The notes below the pieces were generated by a model. It worked only from the letters and a program-made list of their open reading frames with translations, did not search any database and was not told the DNA's origin. DNA of 6,240 nt. Source: Verrucomicrobiota bacterium (GTDB taxonomy: Bacteria; Verrucomicrobiota; Verrucomicrobiia; Opitutales; UBA953). The stretch spans positions 1 through 6,240 of the forward strand of contig RGES01000080.1 in the NCBI GenBank assembly GCA_009917805.1, in the 5' to 3' direction. A program made the translations under genes and the position numbers. Shown piece by piece: positions 5,461-6,240 of this stretch. Each line of letters begins with the position of its first letter. Within the stretch, counting starts at the first letter, position 1.

Positions 5461-6240
5461 CTACACCTTGAGGAAGATCTTCTGGCGCTTGAGGAACCAG
5501 AAGAGCGCCCACTCGACGGCGAAGACGCCGACGGCGAGGACGAGCGTGCCGACGGCGGGCGGCACGGCCGAGGCCAGCCCCCCGAAGAAGAAGCGCGCCG
5601 TGTAATCATAGCTGAGGAACTTGCCGGAAAGGTAGATGAGGACGGAGTTCATGCCGATGACGGCGAAGAAGGCACCGAACCCGCGAGCCCAGCCACGGAC
5701 ATCGATCGTCCAATAGAACAAGGCCAGCAAAAGGCTGCCCCACCCGCAGGTCCAGAGCACGAACGAGCTGGTCCAAAGGTTTTTGTTCAGAGGGAAGACG
5801 AAGCTCCAGAGGCCGCCCACCGCGAGCAACCCAAGGCCGGCGATCGCCAAGCCGGCGGCCTTGCGGTCGCCCGAGACTTCTTCCGTCGAACGACGCAGCC
5901 AAAGGCCGGCCAGGATGCCGAGCAAGGCGTTGCCGATCGCGGGAAGCATCGCAAGCAGGCCTTCGGGATCGTGGATCTTCTTGTGCAGCTTGCCGGGCAG
6001 AAGCAGCCGGTCGACGTAACTGGCGAAGTTGCCTTCCATCGTCAGGTCGCCGGCGGCGAAACCCGGCGCATGGCCGAACGACATGATCGCCCAATAGCCG
6101 AGCAGGATGCCGGCCAGCCAATACCAAAGGCGCTTCGGCGTCTCGAAGTTGAAGGCGAAGATCAGCTGGGCGAACATGCCGGCGAGACCGATGCGGCCAA
6201 GCACGCTGCCGAAGCGCATGTTCTCGAGCCCCTTCCACTG
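5461..6240 (-). CDS. HGSNAT/DUF5009-type membrane acyltransferase, N-terminus outside window
   Basis: Polytopic membrane protein related to heparan-alpha-glucosaminide N-acetyltransferase (COG4299/NagX-like), which moves acetyl groups across the membrane onto sugar amines; the bacterial substrate here is unknown. The frame stays open to the window edge, giving 259 residues. The first ATG (6219) falls inside the family's conserved ENMRFGSVLGRIG segment, so it is internal, and roughly 110-140 N-terminal residues with the expected active-site histidine loop are missing. Counting from that methionine, signatures are GDLTMEGNFASYVDRLLLPG (57-76), DPEGLLAMLPAIGNALLG (84-101), FPLNKNLWTSS (142-152) and FFAVIGMNSVLIYL (184-197). 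About seven membrane helices are visible, ending in a basic FLKRQKIFLKV tail and a TAG stop. No frameshift is seen. The family call is firm, the reaction uncertain. Confidence 0.85.
   Translation of the reverse strand, partial: QWKGLENMRFGSVLGRIGLAGMFAQLIFAFNFETPKRLWYWLAGILLGYWAIMSFGHAPGFAAGDLTMEGNFASYVDRLLLPGKLHKKIHDPEGLLAMLPAIGNALLGILAGLWLRRSTEEVSGDRKAAGLAIAGLGLLAVGGLWSFVFPLNKNLWTSSFVLWTCGWGSLLLALFYWTIDVRGWARGFGAFFAVIGMNSVLIYLSGKFLSYDYTARFFFGGLASAVPPAVGTLVLAVGVFAVEWALFWFLKRQKIFLKV

Overview
This is a GC-rich window (mid-60s % by eye) carrying seven protein-coding genes packed with almost no spare DNA. Two of them are cut by the window edges. The GC-rich codon use, a two-subunit type glycine dehydrogenase, a HGSNAT-like membrane acyltransferase and a free-standing LplT-type transporter would fit a Verrucomicrobiota (Opitutae-like) or related Gram-negative bacterium. 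That assignment is an inference from gene types, with no marker gene to fix it. I see no tRNA, rRNA, CRISPR array, insertion sequence, phage gene or att site.

Layout. Positions 2-565 (+) hold the C-terminal third of glycine dehydrogenase subunit 2 (gcvPB). It meets the next gene tail to tail with no intervening base. Everything else lies on the minus strand. Read in the direction of transcription, from the right edge, the order is: a HGSNAT/DUF5009-type membrane acyltransferase lacking its N-terminus (6240-5461); a small zinc-ribbon membrane protein of the DUF983 family (5409-5005); a 52-base AT-rich gap with a good sigma70-type promoter and a near-perfect 24-bp palindrome; metF, methylenetetrahydrofolate reductase (4952-4074); an LplT-like lysophospholipid transporter of the major facilitator superfamily (4036-2750); a 52-base gap with spaced repeats and a weak promoter; and an OmpR-family response regulator (2697-2020) overlapping its sensor histidine kinase (2023-566) by 4 bases.

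How they work together. The minus strand reads as three units: acyltransferase-DUF983, metF-lplT, and the two-component pair. The two gaps that hold promoter-like sequence separate these units. MetF and the glycine cleavage enzyme both act on tetrahydrofolate one-carbon units, but they lie on opposite strands and are not one operon. The stimulus and targets of the two-component system cannot be read from the sequence; the repeats in front of it suggest autoregulation.

The protein content is ordinary. I did not find a convincing new system. The points most worth a second look are the metF palindrome over its -10 element, the repeats before the response regulator, the very short predicted 5' leaders of both units, and the 36-residue tail on GcvPB.
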